A DNA stretch of 48,696 nt from Candidatus Iainarchaeum sp. (GTDB lineage: Archaea > Micrarchaeota > Micrarchaeia > Anstonellales > Bilamarchaeaceae). Where the stretch lies: contig JAQUBA010000008.1 in NCBI GenBank assembly GCA_028686985.1, positions 1 through 48,696 on the forward strand. Direction: 5' to 3'. A model generated the notes under the pieces. The model was not told the origin of the DNA and ran no database searches. It saw only the letters and a list, made by a program, of their open reading frames with translations. A program made the position numbers and the translations under genes. Of the stretch, positions 7,504 through 16,574 are shown in pieces (the stretch's first letter is position 1; each line of letters starts with the position of its first letter).

Positions 7504-8793
7504 ATGAAAGCCAGAAAAATATTCTTTGAGCAGCAGCTGGAGGCAATCGGCCAGTGCGGCATGAAAGACGGAAAAAGGTCCCGCCTCGCTTATACAAAAG
7601 AAGAGAACATGGCGTTCGTACGCGCCTGGAACCTGATGCACGGCGCAGGTATGCGCATTAGTCAGGACGCTTTCGGAAACCTTTACGGCATCCTTGGGCC
7701 CCGTGGAAGGAAGGTCATGAGCGGCTCGCATCTTGATTCGGTTGAGGATGCCGGCAGATTTGACGGCGTCGCCGGGGTTCTCGCGGCAATTGAAGCGGTA
7801 AGGATGGTTTCAGAATCCGGCGCAAAGCTAAGGAGGCCGCTTATGGCGGTTGCCTGGAGGGGTGAGGAATCCGTGAGGTTCGGAAAGACCTATCTGGGCT
7901 CGGGCGCAGCATTCGGAAAATGCACCGAGGAGACACTTGAGCGGATGGAAGTCAAGGATTTTGAAGACGAGGGAAGGAAGACGCTGCGGCAGGCGATGCG
8001 GCTCTGCGGGGCGGACCCCTCATGCCTGAAGGCGCACCTGAAGCCGGAGTGGATACATTCGTACATAGAGCTGCACGTGGAACAGGGCAGGGTCCTGGAG
8101 AGCGAAGGGAAGAGGATAGGCATAGTCACAAGCATAGCCGGAAACAGGAGGTTCCAGCTCATGCTCGCCGGATTGGGCCTGCACACGGGAGCGACGAGGA
8201 TGATGGACCGCATGGGCAACGAAGGTGCGGAGGGCGCGGACGCCAGCTTTGCGATGGCGAAGATAATACTATGGCTTAGGGAAATGGCAAACGGGCTCAA
8301 TACCCGCCACAGGGTGGATGCGCTGAGCGATGTGCGCATGGCATGCCCGATGATAATCCAGAACGGGGGCGGGATGACCACCACGATGCAGGACATTGCG
8401 ATGAGATTTGATTTCAGGTCCGTGGACAGGAGACTGCTGGAGCTCGCGAAGGCTGATTTTGTAAGGGATGCGAAAGAGATATGTCGGAGCGAAGGGATAT
8501 CGTGCGAGTGCCAGGACCTTGCGGCTGAAGACCCGTTTGAGCTGTCCGGGGAGATGGTGGACAGGATAGGCGATGCATGCACGGGCATGGGCGTGGAGGC
8601 GAGGATAATGCCTAGCGGCGCAGGGCATGATGCGAAGGTTCCTGCCCGCTTCGGAGTGAAGACCGGCATGATATTCGTCCCCTCCAAGGGGGGCATAAGC
8701 CACAATCCGCTTGAGGACACGGACATGGACGACCTCGTCCTTGGAACGGAAGTGCTGGCGGAAACGATGCGCAGGCTGGCTGAGGAGAAGTAA
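7504..8793 (+). CDS. Allantoate amidohydrolase / N-carbamoyl-L-amino acid hydrolase (M20 family)
   Basis: A 429-residue dinuclear metallohydrolase that releases ammonia and CO2 from a carbamoyl/ureido group. Metal-ligand positions are all present: His76 in GSHLDSV, Asp87 in RFDGVAG, Glu121-Glu122 in WRGEESVRFG, His191 in ELHVEQG and His400 in GISHNPLED. The lid/dimerisation domain lies near residues 210-330 with GLHTGATRM, and PSGAGHDA is conserved in the allantoate/ureidopropionate branch. The substrate cannot be told apart by eye (allantoate, N-carbamoyl-amino acid or beta-ureidopropionate). No other purine or pyrimidine catabolism gene is adjacent, but carbamate kinase lies ~13 kb away. 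A TATA box sits ~27 bases upstream. Confidence 0.88.
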   Translation: MKARKIFFEQQLEAIGQCGMKDGKRSRLAYTKEENMAFVRAWNLMHGAGMRISQDAFGNLYGILGPRGRKVMSGSHLDSVEDAGRFDGVAGVLAAIEAVRMVSESGAKLRRPLMAVAWRGEESVRFGKTYLGSGAAFGKCTEETLERMEVKDFEDEGRKTLRQAMRLCGADPSCLKAHLKPEWIHSYIELHVEQGRVLESEGKRIGIVTSIAGNRRFQLMLAGLGLHTGATRMMDRMGNEGAEGADASFAMAKIILWLREMANGLNTRHRVDALSDVRMACPMIIQNGGGMTTTMQDIAMRFDFRSVDRRLLELAKADFVRDAKEICRSEGISCECQDLAAEDPFELSGEMVDRIGDACTGMGVEARIMPSGAGHDAKVPARFGVKTGMIFVPSKGGISHNPLEDTDMDDLVLGTEVLAETMRRLAEEK

Positions 8794-8815
8794 GCGGCAA
8801 AGCACTCGGCAAACC

Positions 8816-8825
8816 CTTATAAATC
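8816..8825 (+). promoter_or_regulatory. TATA box of the DUF2797 gene
   Basis: CTTATAAATC, centred about 25 bases before the ATG at 8845, with no Shine-Dalgarno sequence between: a clear leaderless promoter. Confidence 0.6.
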
Positions 8826-8844
8826 TCATAAATGAAACGGGCGC

Positions 8845-9603
8845 ATGCGCGAGGCACATCTGATTTCCTTCTTTTCCGGAACGGCGCCCACGCTGCATTT
8901 CTGGGAAGGGGGGCAGCTCTGCACGGAAGAAATGAGGGGCTTCTGGAGCGTCTCCCGCACCGGGGACAAGGCGTGCGTAGGGTATGCGGACATGGAGGGG
9001 CGGAAATGCTGCCCGCACGGGGAAAGGGGGGTGATGCAGTGCCCGCTGTGCAGGTTCAAGGACATCGCAAAAGTGCATACGCGGCTGGATTTCACCGGAT
9101 ACGAGGAGGTGGCTGAGCAGTTCCTGAACCGCCCTTATTCCATTTATCTCGTTTCATTCGGGGATTTGGTGAAATGCGGGGTGACGAAAATGGAGCGTGT
9201 GCGCGAGAGGGTGCGTGAGCAGGGCGCGGACTTCTTTGTGGAACTGATGCGGCTGGAGAACGGGAAGGATGCGTATGAGATGGAGGCGCTGCTCCAGCAG
9301 GAGTACGGGTTCAGGAACGCGGTAAGGAACGACACGAAACTGAAACTCTTGGGGAAGGAGAACAGGGAGCCGATTGGGAAGGCGCTTGCGCTCCTGAAGG
9401 AGAGCGTGGCGTTCGGGGAATTCGTCCTGGACGGGGCGAATGTGGAAGAATTGGGGTATAATGTCCCGCCATCATTTGAGGTTGCGGATGAGATAGAGGG
9501 GAAGATAACCGGCGCCAAGGGGCAGCTGCTTTTCTTTGAGAACGGAAGCGCTAAAGTCGTGAATATGAAAAAAATGGGCGGGGAAATAGCCAGGATAGAT
9601 TAG
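8845..9603 (+). CDS. DUF2797 family protein
   Basis: A 252-residue soluble protein. A Cys/His cluster GRKCCPHGERGVMQCPLC around residues 51-68 looks like a zinc site. It is followed by a GIY-YIG-like segment: YLVSFGDLVKCGVTK, then RVRERVREQGA, and a Glu-rich helix leading to an LLQQEYGF block. This order is characteristic of DUF2797, whose biochemical role is not established; a nuclease-like fold is suspected from the GIY-YIG resemblance. It is a single-gene transcript judged by its own TATA box and the following promoter gap. Confidence 0.75.
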   Translation: MREAHLISFFSGTAPTLHFWEGGQLCTEEMRGFWSVSRTGDKACVGYADMEGRKCCPHGERGVMQCPLCRFKDIAKVHTRLDFTGYEEVAEQFLNRPYSIYLVSFGDLVKCGVTKMERVRERVREQGADFFVELMRLENGKDAYEMEALLQQEYGFRNAVRNDTKLKLLGKENREPIGKALALLKESVAFGEFVLDGANVEELGYNVPPSFEVADEIEGKITGAKGQLLFFENGSAKVVNMKKMGGEIARID

Positions 9604-9672
9604 AAAACCGGTCTGGCGCCATTTGCAAAGAAATTTAAAATTAAACCCTTATTCCTGTGCAGGGTAATTTGA

Positions 9673-11205
9673 ATGAAAATGACATCCTCGCGCATACTGG
9701 CTGTTTTTGGATTTGCCATGCTCCTGCTTTTTGCGGGCTGTGCACAGCAGGGGGGGGCTGGAACCCAGGGTGGTACGGCGGCAGCCTGCACTGATTCGGA
9801 CGGGGGCAGGGACACTTATTCCGCTGGCACGGTCTCCCTGGGCGGCGTCAACCGCTCCGACTCCTGCGTTGATGCATACACGATACGGGAATACTACTGC
9901 GAAGACGGGGCGATTCTGGGCGCTTCTGAACTCTCCTGCGGAACCGGCTACATCTGCACGGACGGCGCATGCACCGCGGTCCCATGCACGGACAGCGACG
10001 GCGGGGAGGTGGGCGAGACCAGGGGAACGGCGGCCGCGGGGGCCACGTCCAACGAGGACACCTGCGCGGGGGAGGCCTCTGTGACGGAATATTATTGTTC
10101 GGAGGGCGCAATACTCTCAAGCACGATAAGCTGCGGCGAGGGGAAACACTGCGTTGAAGGGGCATGCATCGCCTACACATGCACGGATTCGGACGGCGGG
10201 CAGGAAGCCGGGGAAGCCGGCACAGCCTCCATAGGGGACAACAGGAAAACAGACACGTGCAGCAGCGATAGGAGGAGTGTGACCGAATACTACTGCGACG
10301 AATCCGGGAGCATACGCAATGCCAGCATCGCCTGCGGGTCTGAAGAGGTGTGCAGGGAGGGGGCGTGCGTTGCGGCGACATGCACCGATTCCGACGGGGG
10401 CCAGACAAAAGGGACGGCCGGCACCACCACCCTTGGGGCGATTTCCCGCTCGGACAGCTGCCACAGCGACACCTCGGTCACGGAATATTATTGCGGCGGA
10501 GGCGACATATTATACACAACGATTTCGTGCGGCAGCGGGTATGTCTGCGACGAAGGGGCCTGCGTGGAAATCAACTGCATTGACGACGATGAATCCCTGG
10601 ATGGGGACGACCTGAACTGGTTCCAGTTCAAGACCGCCAGCTCGCTCACCATATATGTGGGGGAGAATGCCATGGTGGACGACGACTATTATGTCAGGCT
10701 GGATGACGTTGGTGGGACAGAGGGCGCGGAAACCGCGACCTTCACCATTTATGACCGGGATGGGGATGATGTAGATACCTGCGACCTGGACAATGGGGAT
10801 GAGACGAACGACCTCTGCGGCGAGGGGATTTCGCTGGAAGTCAGCGACGCAAGCATAGATGATGAATATGCAAGGATACGGGGCGACGTCGCCTACCTGC
10901 AGGTTTACACGCAGGACGGGACGATAACCACCTATACGGGCCTGGGATGCACCAAGGGGGACGAATACGACATAGATGTTGAAACTTCGGAATTCTACCC
11001 GAAGCTTGTTGCCTCAACAGTCAAAATGCTGGGGGGCTCCTACAAGGTAACCGCAATAAGCAACGAAACCGTGACGATAGAAATAGACGGGGATGATGAG
11101 GTAATCGAGGACGGCGACGAGGTGGAAATAAACGACCAGGACTACACGTTCTCGCTGGAGTTCTCGGATTACGGCCTGGTCGGATGGATAATTGAGCAGT
11201 CCTGA
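9673..11205 (+). CDS. Lipoprotein with four TDSDGG Cys-rich repeats and a C-terminal beta domain
   Basis: A 510-residue extracytoplasmic lipoprotein: the signal peptide ends in a lipobox LLFAGC around residues 17-22. Four tandem units of about 64 residues follow, each starting CTDSDGG and containing (S)VTEYYC or IREYYC and ending C..GAC, with six Cys each. A fifth unit begins CIDDDE but turns into an acidic, Thr/Val-rich beta domain of ~190 residues. TDSDGG-EYYC units recur in predicted surface proteins of DPANN archaea; their ligand is unknown. The gene is monocistronic and ends at a hairpin between convergent genes. Confidence 0.82.
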   Translation: MKMTSSRILAVFGFAMLLLFAGCAQQGGAGTQGGTAAACTDSDGGRDTYSAGTVSLGGVNRSDSCVDAYTIREYYCEDGAILGASELSCGTGYICTDGACTAVPCTDSDGGEVGETRGTAAAGATSNEDTCAGEASVTEYYCSEGAILSSTISCGEGKHCVEGACIAYTCTDSDGGQEAGEAGTASIGDNRKTDTCSSDRRSVTEYYCDESGSIRNASIACGSEEVCREGACVAATCTDSDGGQTKGTAGTTTLGAISRSDSCHSDTSVTEYYCGGGDILYTTISCGSGYVCDEGACVEINCIDDDESLDGDDLNWFQFKTASSLTIYVGENAMVDDDYYVRLDDVGGTEGAETATFTIYDRDGDDVDTCDLDNGDETNDLCGEGISLEVSDASIDDEYARIRGDVAYLQVYTQDGTITTYTGLGCTKGDEYDIDVETSEFYPKLVASTVKMLGGSYKVTAISNETVTIEIDGDDEVIEDGDEVEINDQDYTFSLEFSDYGLVGWIIEQS

Positions 11206-11219
11206 ACCATCTTTTGATT

Positions 11220-11250
11220 GCCCCTCCCGGGGAGGGGCGTTTTCCTTCTT
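11220..11250 (+). terminator. GC hairpin plus T-rich tail between convergent genes
   Basis: GCCCCTCC (11220-11227) and GGAGGGGC (11231-11238) form a perfect 8-bp stem with a 3-base loop, followed by GTTTTCC and further T/C-rich sequence. It looks like a bacterial-style intrinsic terminator, placed between the lipoprotein and the convergent oxidoreductase operon. Confidence 0.6.
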
Positions 11251-11267
11251 TCCTTCCAATCAGATAA

Positions 11268-12134
11268 TCAGATGAACTCGTCCATCGCCTCTTCAAGCCC
11301 CACCGGCTTCGTCTCGTGCTTCACAAGGGGGGTTTTGAGCTGCGGAAGCTCGGACTCGTACGTGGGCTTGTTCTCCTTGTAGAAGAGCCCTATGGGTATC
11401 TTCTCGTAATTCGTCTTCCAGTCCTCGTTCGCCTTTTCCAGGGCCTTCTCGTGGCTGGAGGTGTCGTGGCCCTGCTCCTCAAGCTTGTAGCACCTCTGCT
11501 GCCAATACTGGTAGGTGTTCAGCTTGTTGAAGGTCACGCAGGGCTGGAGGACGTCTATCAATGCGAACCCCTTGTGCTTTACGGCGCCGGCTATGAGCCC
11601 GGTGAGATGCTTCATGTCCCCTGCGAACCCCCTCGCGACATATGTTGCGCCCATGGTGAGCGCAATCGGAAGCGGATGAACGGGGTCCTCAATGTTCCCG
11701 TAGGGCGTGCTCTTGGTCTTCATGCCCCTCTGGCTCGTGGGCGCGGTCTGCCCGGTTGTGAGCCCATAAACCTGGTTGTCGTGCACTATGTATGTGAGGT
11801 CGTAGTTTCTCCTCATTATGTGGATGAAATGGCCCATCCCTATGCCATAGCCGTCCCCGTCCCCGCCCACGCCTATGACGTTCAGCTCGTGGTTTGCCAG
11901 CTTTATGCCGGACGCCGGGGGGATAACCCTTCCGTGCAGGCTTTCAAAGCCATATGAGCGTAGGTAATGGGGCATCTTGCCCGAGCATCCGACTCCGGAT
12001 ACTATCACGGTGTCATGCGGCTCCGCGCCCACTTCCGCGAGCGCGTTCTTTATCGCCATATTTATCGCGTAATCGCCGCATCCCGGGCACCACTGGGGCT
12101 TCTCCTTCACCGTGAAATCTTCTAGCGTAGCCAT
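11268..12134 (-). CDS. 2-oxoacid:ferredoxin oxidoreductase, beta subunit
   Basis: A 288-residue thiamine-diphosphate-binding subunit that oxidatively decarboxylates a 2-oxoacid to acyl-CoA with ferredoxin as acceptor. The [4Fe-4S] ligands appear as WCPGCGDY near the N terminus, GVGCSGKMP near residue 50 and QPCVTFN near residue 200. The TPP-binding block GVGGDGDGYGIGMGHF and HDNQVYGLTTGQTAPTS are canonical. Its ATG follows the alpha subunit stop codon directly, so the two are co-transcribed. The preferred substrate (pyruvate or 2-oxoglutarate) cannot be read by eye. Confidence 0.93.
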   Translation of the reverse strand: MATLEDFTVKEKPQWCPGCGDYAINMAIKNALAEVGAEPHDTVIVSGVGCSGKMPHYLRSYGFESLHGRVIPPASGIKLANHELNVIGVGGDGDGYGIGMGHFIHIMRRNYDLTYIVHDNQVYGLTTGQTAPTSQRGMKTKSTPYGNIEDPVHPLPIALTMGATYVARGFAGDMKHLTGLIAGAVKHKGFALIDVLQPCVTFNKLNTYQYWQQRCYKLEEQGHDTSSHEKALEKANEDWKTNYEKIPIGLFYKENKPTYESELPQLKTPLVKHETKPVGLEEAMDEFI

Positions 12135-13949
12135 TCATTTCACCTCGGCATAAAGGGCGGGGTTGTAATATTCGTATTCGCCCCTGTCAACGACGCGCAT
12201 TACCTTTCTCCTGAACTTGTTCTTGGACGCTTCCTCCACCGCATCCGCGACCTCGTCGGGGAAGAACTGCCTGCCGTCGTATTTTAGCGCAAGCACGTTC
12301 GGCCGGAAGGAAAGGAATTCCTTCAGCATCCCGGCGAACTGGGCGGTGGAGTTGTTCTCAATCATGATGGTGTTCTTCGCGGATTTGAGAAGCGCGCGTA
12401 TCTTCTTCGGCAACGGGTATAGGTAAGAGAAATGGATTACGTTCGCATGGATGCCCTTCGCCTCCAGGATGGGCAGCGCGTCCAGCGCGGGAAGCATCTG
12501 CGAGCCCCAGCATATTATGGAAATATGCGCGTCCTTCTTCCCATACACCTTCGGAAGGGGAATCTCCTTCTCCAGCAATTTCTGCTTCCTCGCGCGCTTG
12601 TCCACCATGTCCACCCGCATCTCGAAATTCTCGCAGGAGAAGGAATCCTCCCTGTGCTCGTATGAGGTGGCGACGTGCATCCCATTGGGGGTGCCCGGGA
12701 ATGTGCGCGGTGAGATTCCGCTCCTCGTGAGCTTGTACCTCCCAAACCTCTCCATGGGCTTTAGCGCCTTGGGCTTCGCCTCAATCCCGCCCCTTTCAAT
12801 CTTCACCTTCCCCGGCTCAAACTCCCGCGTGGAGAAATGGGATTCGGAAAGGAACTTGTCCGAAAGCACTATGACGGGTATCTGGTATTTCTCTGCGAAA
12901 TTGAATGCCTCGGCGCCAAGGTAGAACTCCTCGTCCACGGTTCCAGGCGCCAGCAGGACGCGGAGGAACTCGCCCTGCGATGCATGCAGCGCGAACCTCA
13001 AATCCCCCTGCTCGGTCCATGTGGGCATGCAGGTGGACGGGCCGGGCCTTTGCGCCAGGAAAACGACCACTGGCGTCTCGGAGAGGGCGGAGAGCCCCAG
13101 GGATTCCGCCATGAGTGAGAAGCCGCCGCCTGAGGTCGCAGTTGCCGCGCGCACTCCTGCGTAGGATGCGCCTATCGCGTATTCCACGGCCGCAAGCTCG
13201 TCCTCAGTCTGCTTGACCACTATGTTGAAGTCGCGCTCCTTTTCCGCGAGATAATGGAGGACCGAGGATGCGGGCGTCATGGGGTAGGCTGAGAAAAACT
13301 TTGCCCCGCCCGCGACCGCGCCCAGCGCGAACGCCTCGTTCCCGCCTATGACTATCTTCTTGCCGTCGCTCTTCATTGGCTTGAATTTGATTGCGAAGTG
13401 CCCCTTGAAGTTGTTCTTCACATAATCGAAGCCCGCCTTTGCGGCCCTGATGTTCAAATCCACTATCTCCTTGGATTTGCGGGAGAACTCCTTGTCAAGG
13501 AGCTTGAAAAAATCTTCCATCGGGTACCCAAGCAATCCGAGGGACATGCCCACCGTGACTGTGTTCGCCATCCTCGGGTCAAGCCCGTTCTGCTCTATTA
13601 TCTGCTTCAGGGGGACAGGGAATACGGAAACGCCTTCGGGCATCTTTATGCCCGCAGCGTCTATCTCGGAATCATAGATCAGTACGCCGCCCTTGTTCAT
13701 GAAGTCCCTGTGGAAGATGATGCCGTCCCGGTTAAGGGCGACCACCACGTCGTTTTTCTTCACGGGGGAATGTATCTCCCTGTCGCTGACCCTTATCTGG
13801 TAGGTGTTGTGCCCGCCCCTTATGAGGGATGGGTATTCCGGATAGCCGATTACGTGGTAGCCGCCCCTGGCGAAAACCTTTGCCAGCGTCCTTCCGGTGA
13901 CCATTGAGCCTGCCCCTGCCTCTGCGCCTATAATCCAGGTGAATTCCAT
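12135..13949 (-). CDS. 2-oxoacid:ferredoxin oxidoreductase, fused gamma-alpha subunit
   Basis: A 604-residue fusion. The N-terminal ~180 residues are the gamma domain (GAEAGAGSMVTGR, then EYPSLIRGGHNTYQIR). The rest is the alpha subunit, with FSAYPMTPASS in place of the YPITPSS signature, KQTEDELAAVEYAIGA and ATATSGGGFSLM. The gamma-alpha fusion with a separate beta subunit and no ferredoxin-like delta subunit is the two-subunit architecture known from Sulfolobus-type enzymes. It probably supplies acetyl-CoA and reduced ferredoxin in an anaerobic metabolism. The TATA-like AAATTTATATTCC lies ~40 bases upstream of the ATG. Confidence 0.93.
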   Translation of the reverse strand: MEFTWIIGAEAGAGSMVTGRTLAKVFARGGYHVIGYPEYPSLIRGGHNTYQIRVSDREIHSPVKKNDVVVALNRDGIIFHRDFMNKGGVLIYDSEIDAAGIKMPEGVSVFPVPLKQIIEQNGLDPRMANTVTVGMSLGLLGYPMEDFFKLLDKEFSRKSKEIVDLNIRAAKAGFDYVKNNFKGHFAIKFKPMKSDGKKIVIGGNEAFALGAVAGGAKFFSAYPMTPASSVLHYLAEKERDFNIVVKQTEDELAAVEYAIGASYAGVRAATATSGGGFSLMAESLGLSALSETPVVVFLAQRPGPSTCMPTWTEQGDLRFALHASQGEFLRVLLAPGTVDEEFYLGAEAFNFAEKYQIPVIVLSDKFLSESHFSTREFEPGKVKIERGGIEAKPKALKPMERFGRYKLTRSGISPRTFPGTPNGMHVATSYEHREDSFSCENFEMRVDMVDKRARKQKLLEKEIPLPKVYGKKDAHISIICWGSQMLPALDALPILEAKGIHANVIHFSYLYPLPKKIRALLKSAKNTIMIENNSTAQFAGMLKEFLSFRPNVLALKYDGRQFFPDEVADAVEEASKNKFRRKVMRVVDRGEYEYYNPALYAEVK

Positions 13950-13984
13950 ACTATCGCCTATTCGGGGGAAGTAGTATTAGAAGG

Positions 13985-13998
13985 AATATAAATTTATC
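13985..13998 (-). promoter_or_regulatory. TATA box of the oxidoreductase operon
   Basis: A/T-rich core reading AAATTTATATT on the minus strand, about 40 bases before the alpha-subunit ATG, leaving a short leader of some 10-15 bases. Confidence 0.45.
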
Positions 13999-14035
13999 TA
14001 ACAGAACTCCGGCATTTGCCGTATTTGACGAACCG

Positions 14036-14749
14036 TCAGCGTATGGGTTCGTATTTGGAATGGCTTTTGCCGGTGAAATGGTACTTGAAGAAATTGCTCC
14101 CGTGGTAAAGGAGGTATTTGGAATAGCCCCACTCCCTCACCCTGCGCATGGAAATGTAGACGGGGGCGTCCTTCACGAACCTGAATTTCCCGTATTTCCT
14201 TGCCTTCTTTATGAGATAGGTGTCTTCGGCCGTGACCATGTCGGTGTCAAAGCCGCCTATCTTCCTGAAGACGTCCGCCCGTATCGCCATGTTGTCCGCG
14301 ACCACATATGGCATCCCAATCCTGGACAGCCCTGTCGCGGCCGGGGTGAGAAGCCCCTTTGCGAACGCCTGCTCAAGGAGGTTTCCGTCCTTCGGGATTA
14401 CCGGCCCCCCGGATGCGATGCACCGCCTCTTCCGTATCGGCTCCACGAGCTTCGCGAGCCAATCCGGCTTCACATAGACGTCCGCGGATGAGCTCACTAT
14501 GATTTTTCCGCGCGCCTCCATGAAGCCCTTCTGCCTCCCCGCGGCTATGGTGCGCTTGGGCTCAAAGACCACCCTCGCGCCCATCCCCCTTGCGATTTTT
14601 GCCGTGGAATCCGTGGAATTGCCGTCCGACACTATGATTTCGTAGCTGAAATCCGCCTTCTGGGCGAACAAGCCCTCCAGCGCCCTGCGTATGTATTTCT
14701 GCTCGTTGTAGGTGGGGACGACTATGGAAACCTCGGGCTTCGCAACCAT
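14036..14749 (-). CDS. Family 2 glycosyltransferase
   Basis: A 237-residue GT-A-fold enzyme. The N-terminal VSIVVPTYNEQKYI and VSDGNSTDST form the nucleotide-binding half. The usual DxD-like site is represented by SSADVYVKPDWL near residue 95, and TAEDTYL matches the acceptor-side ED motif. There are no membrane helices, so it probably acts at the cytoplasmic face on lipid-linked sugars for surface glycans or protein glycosylation. The ATG at 14749 is preferred to a TTG one codon upstream. It stands alone between the oxidoreductase and the Mre11-like gene. Confidence 0.88.
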   Translation of the reverse strand: MVAKPEVSIVVPTYNEQKYIRRALEGLFAQKADFSYEIIVSDGNSTDSTAKIARGMGARVVFEPKRTIAAGRQKGFMEARGKIIVSSSADVYVKPDWLAKLVEPIRKRRCIASGGPVIPKDGNLLEQAFAKGLLTPAATGLSRIGMPYVVADNMAIRADVFRKIGGFDTDMVTAEDTYLIKKARKYGKFRFVKDAPVYISMRRVREWGYSKYLLYHGSNFFKYHFTGKSHSKYEPIR

Positions 14750-14784
14750 CAAATCACAATCAGTTGCGCACTTTAAATAGGTTA

Positions 14785-15888
14785 TTATGCGGGCTTCATC
14801 CTGCCCTGGAGGTATGCCATGCCCTCCTCCGCGCCGCTTGCGAGCGCCTCAAACAGCTCCAGCGGCTCAAAAAGCGTCGCCTTCCCATCCATTTTTTTCC
14901 GCATCCTCGCCTCGCCCATCTCGCGCATGGACAGTTTCTTTTCCCGCATCTCCCTTATCGCCTTTATGTCGGCGCGGAAGGCGTGCTCATTCAGCTTGTT
15001 GTCCATGAACAGGGAGCCGCCGTCCCCGAACGCGAGGTCGGAGGCGCGTATGCCCCTCTCCAGCGTCCCCTTCAGGATTATGCGTATTATGGCTTCGGGA
15101 TTTTCCCCGCGCAGCCGCGCGGAGAGTTCGCCGGCCTTTTCCTGCACCTCGTTCAATTTCGCATCCTTGAAATCCAGCTCCTCAAGGATGAATTTCCTGC
15201 AGGGGATTGGGATGAACTCGTGCTTCTTCGCATTTGTATCGTACATGCAATAGCCGCGGGGCTGCGTTTCCTCCTTCGTGAGCTGCGTGATTACGGTGGA
15301 GCCGGGGATGAGGAATTTTCCGTCCAGCGCCTCCTTCCTCGCGTGGATGTGGCCATTTAGCACCAAATCGTAGCCGAGCTTCTCCAGGGCGTCCAGCTCA
15401 AGGAGCTCCTCCCCGAACACGAACTCTTTCACGGACTGGTGGAGCATGAGGATGGAGAAAACGCCCTCCGGGATTTGCACGGATTCGCGCATCCTTTCCA
15501 GCGCCTTTTTGCCCAGGTCGTCCGGAACGTTGCCCATCCCGGCTATGAATATTTTTTCCCCGTTTTTTTCAAAGGTTTCGGCGGAAAAGTTCAGATGGTT
15601 TATTACGCCCGCCTTCTCCAATAATCCTACGGGATTCAGGGAGCCCTTGTTCCTGCGCTCGTGGTTGCCGTGGATTGCATAGACGGGCTTCTTTACGGAG
15701 CGGAAGAAAGAGATGGTTCGCCCCAGGATTTGGAGGGACGGGACGCGCGTGTCGTACAAATCGCCGAGGAACAGGATTACGTCTGCCTTGGAATCCGCAT
15801 CGCGGAAAGCCGCCTCGGCCTGCGTGAAGCTGTCCTCGTAGAACCTTGGATAACCCACGTGGGTGTCCGCGATTACCGCTATTTTCAC
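14785..15888 (-). CDS. Mre11/SbcD-like metallophosphoesterase (DNA repair exonuclease)
   Basis: A 367-residue nuclease-type phosphoesterase. All five calcineurin-like motifs are visible: IADTHVG at residue 6, FLGDLYD near 40, IHGNHER near 75, MLHQS near 150 and NGHIHAR near 180. The last ~120 residues are helical and charged, perhaps a capping/Rad50-binding part. In most archaea mre11 sits with rad50, herA and nurA; none of these is next to it here. It is either a dispersed Mre11 or a related stand-alone phosphoesterase of COG0420. Confidence 0.85.
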   Translation of the reverse strand: MKIAVIADTHVGYPRFYEDSFTQAEAAFRDADSKADVILFLGDLYDTRVPSLQILGRTISFFRSVKKPVYAIHGNHERRNKGSLNPVGLLEKAGVINHLNFSAETFEKNGEKIFIAGMGNVPDDLGKKALERMRESVQIPEGVFSILMLHQSVKEFVFGEELLELDALEKLGYDLVLNGHIHARKEALDGKFLIPGSTVITQLTKEETQPRGYCMYDTNAKKHEFIPIPCRKFILEELDFKDAKLNEVQEKAGELSARLRGENPEAIIRIILKGTLERGIRASDLAFGDGGSLFMDNKLNEHAFRADIKAIREMREKKLSMREMGEARMRKKMDGKATLFEPLELFEALASGAEEGMAYLQGRMKPA

Positions 15889-15929
15889 GCATTAGATTAG
15901 GCGGGAAAGGAATTAGAGGGTTTCGTAAA

Positions 15930-16547
15930 TCAGAGCAGCGCGGCTACCCGGTCTATTGCCCCATGCACGGAATCCATGGATTTCTGCATAATCCTTCCGC
16001 CCAGGATTCCTTCCAGCACCACGCTCAGCATGCCCTCCTGGGTTACCCTTGTGGACAAGCCCTGGTCGCTCATGAATTTCTGGAACTCATACTTAGGGTT
16101 TATGCCGGGCAGGTAGTGCACCACCGGCCTGCCGCATATCTTCGCGGTTATGAGCGGGTTGTTGAAGGTTCCAACGACCAAATCGGCCGCATAGAGAAGC
16201 TGCTCCATCGTATAATTATTTTCAGGATCGCTTCCCCTTGCGCTCACCGGGTTGTGCAAAACCTTGCGCAGATTCAGCGTCTCGTAGTTGAACGCTTCCG
16301 CGGCATCCCCTCCCCTGAACGGGTGCGGCCTCACAATCACGTTTATCTTTATGCCGGCATTTTTCGCAAGGTCGTCCATCGCTTTCAGGAAGGATTGCAG
16401 CACGCTCTTTTCCGTGAAGCCGATGTCCGGGTACGAGTCCATGCTGTCGCTCATGAAAACTACCAGCTTTCCATCGGGATGGAAGCCGGAGAAGGCGGGC
16501 TTCCTGAGAAGCTCCGACCTGGTCGCCGGAACTACGAGTGGGCTTTT
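15930..16547 (-). pseudogene. 5'-truncated GT-B-like gene remnant
   Basis: The open frame begins right after a TAA (16548-16550) and its first 31 codons have no ATG, GTG or TTG, yet already read like protein (for example ATRSELLRKP, then DGKLVVFMSDS). The first possible start is ATG 16454, giving 174 residues. The remainder resembles the C-terminal half of a GT-B/UDP-sugar-epimerase-like fold: VIVRPHP, then AADLVVGTFNNPLITAKI and GRPVVHYLPG. The N-terminal half is missing; the adjacent divergent gene starts only 25 bases past the stop. Most likely a decayed gene truncated by rearrangement; a short functional protein from 16454 is possible. Confidence 0.6.
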
Positions 16548-16574
16548 TTAACCATTTCCCATAAAAATACATAT

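Noticed and set aside
15846-16574. Upstream extension of the 274-aa membrane protein gene
   Set aside because: The frame is open but would overlap the Mre11-like start and the truncated GT-B gene, and its composition is antisense-like. The ATG at 16575 with a promoter at ~16547 explains the gene better.
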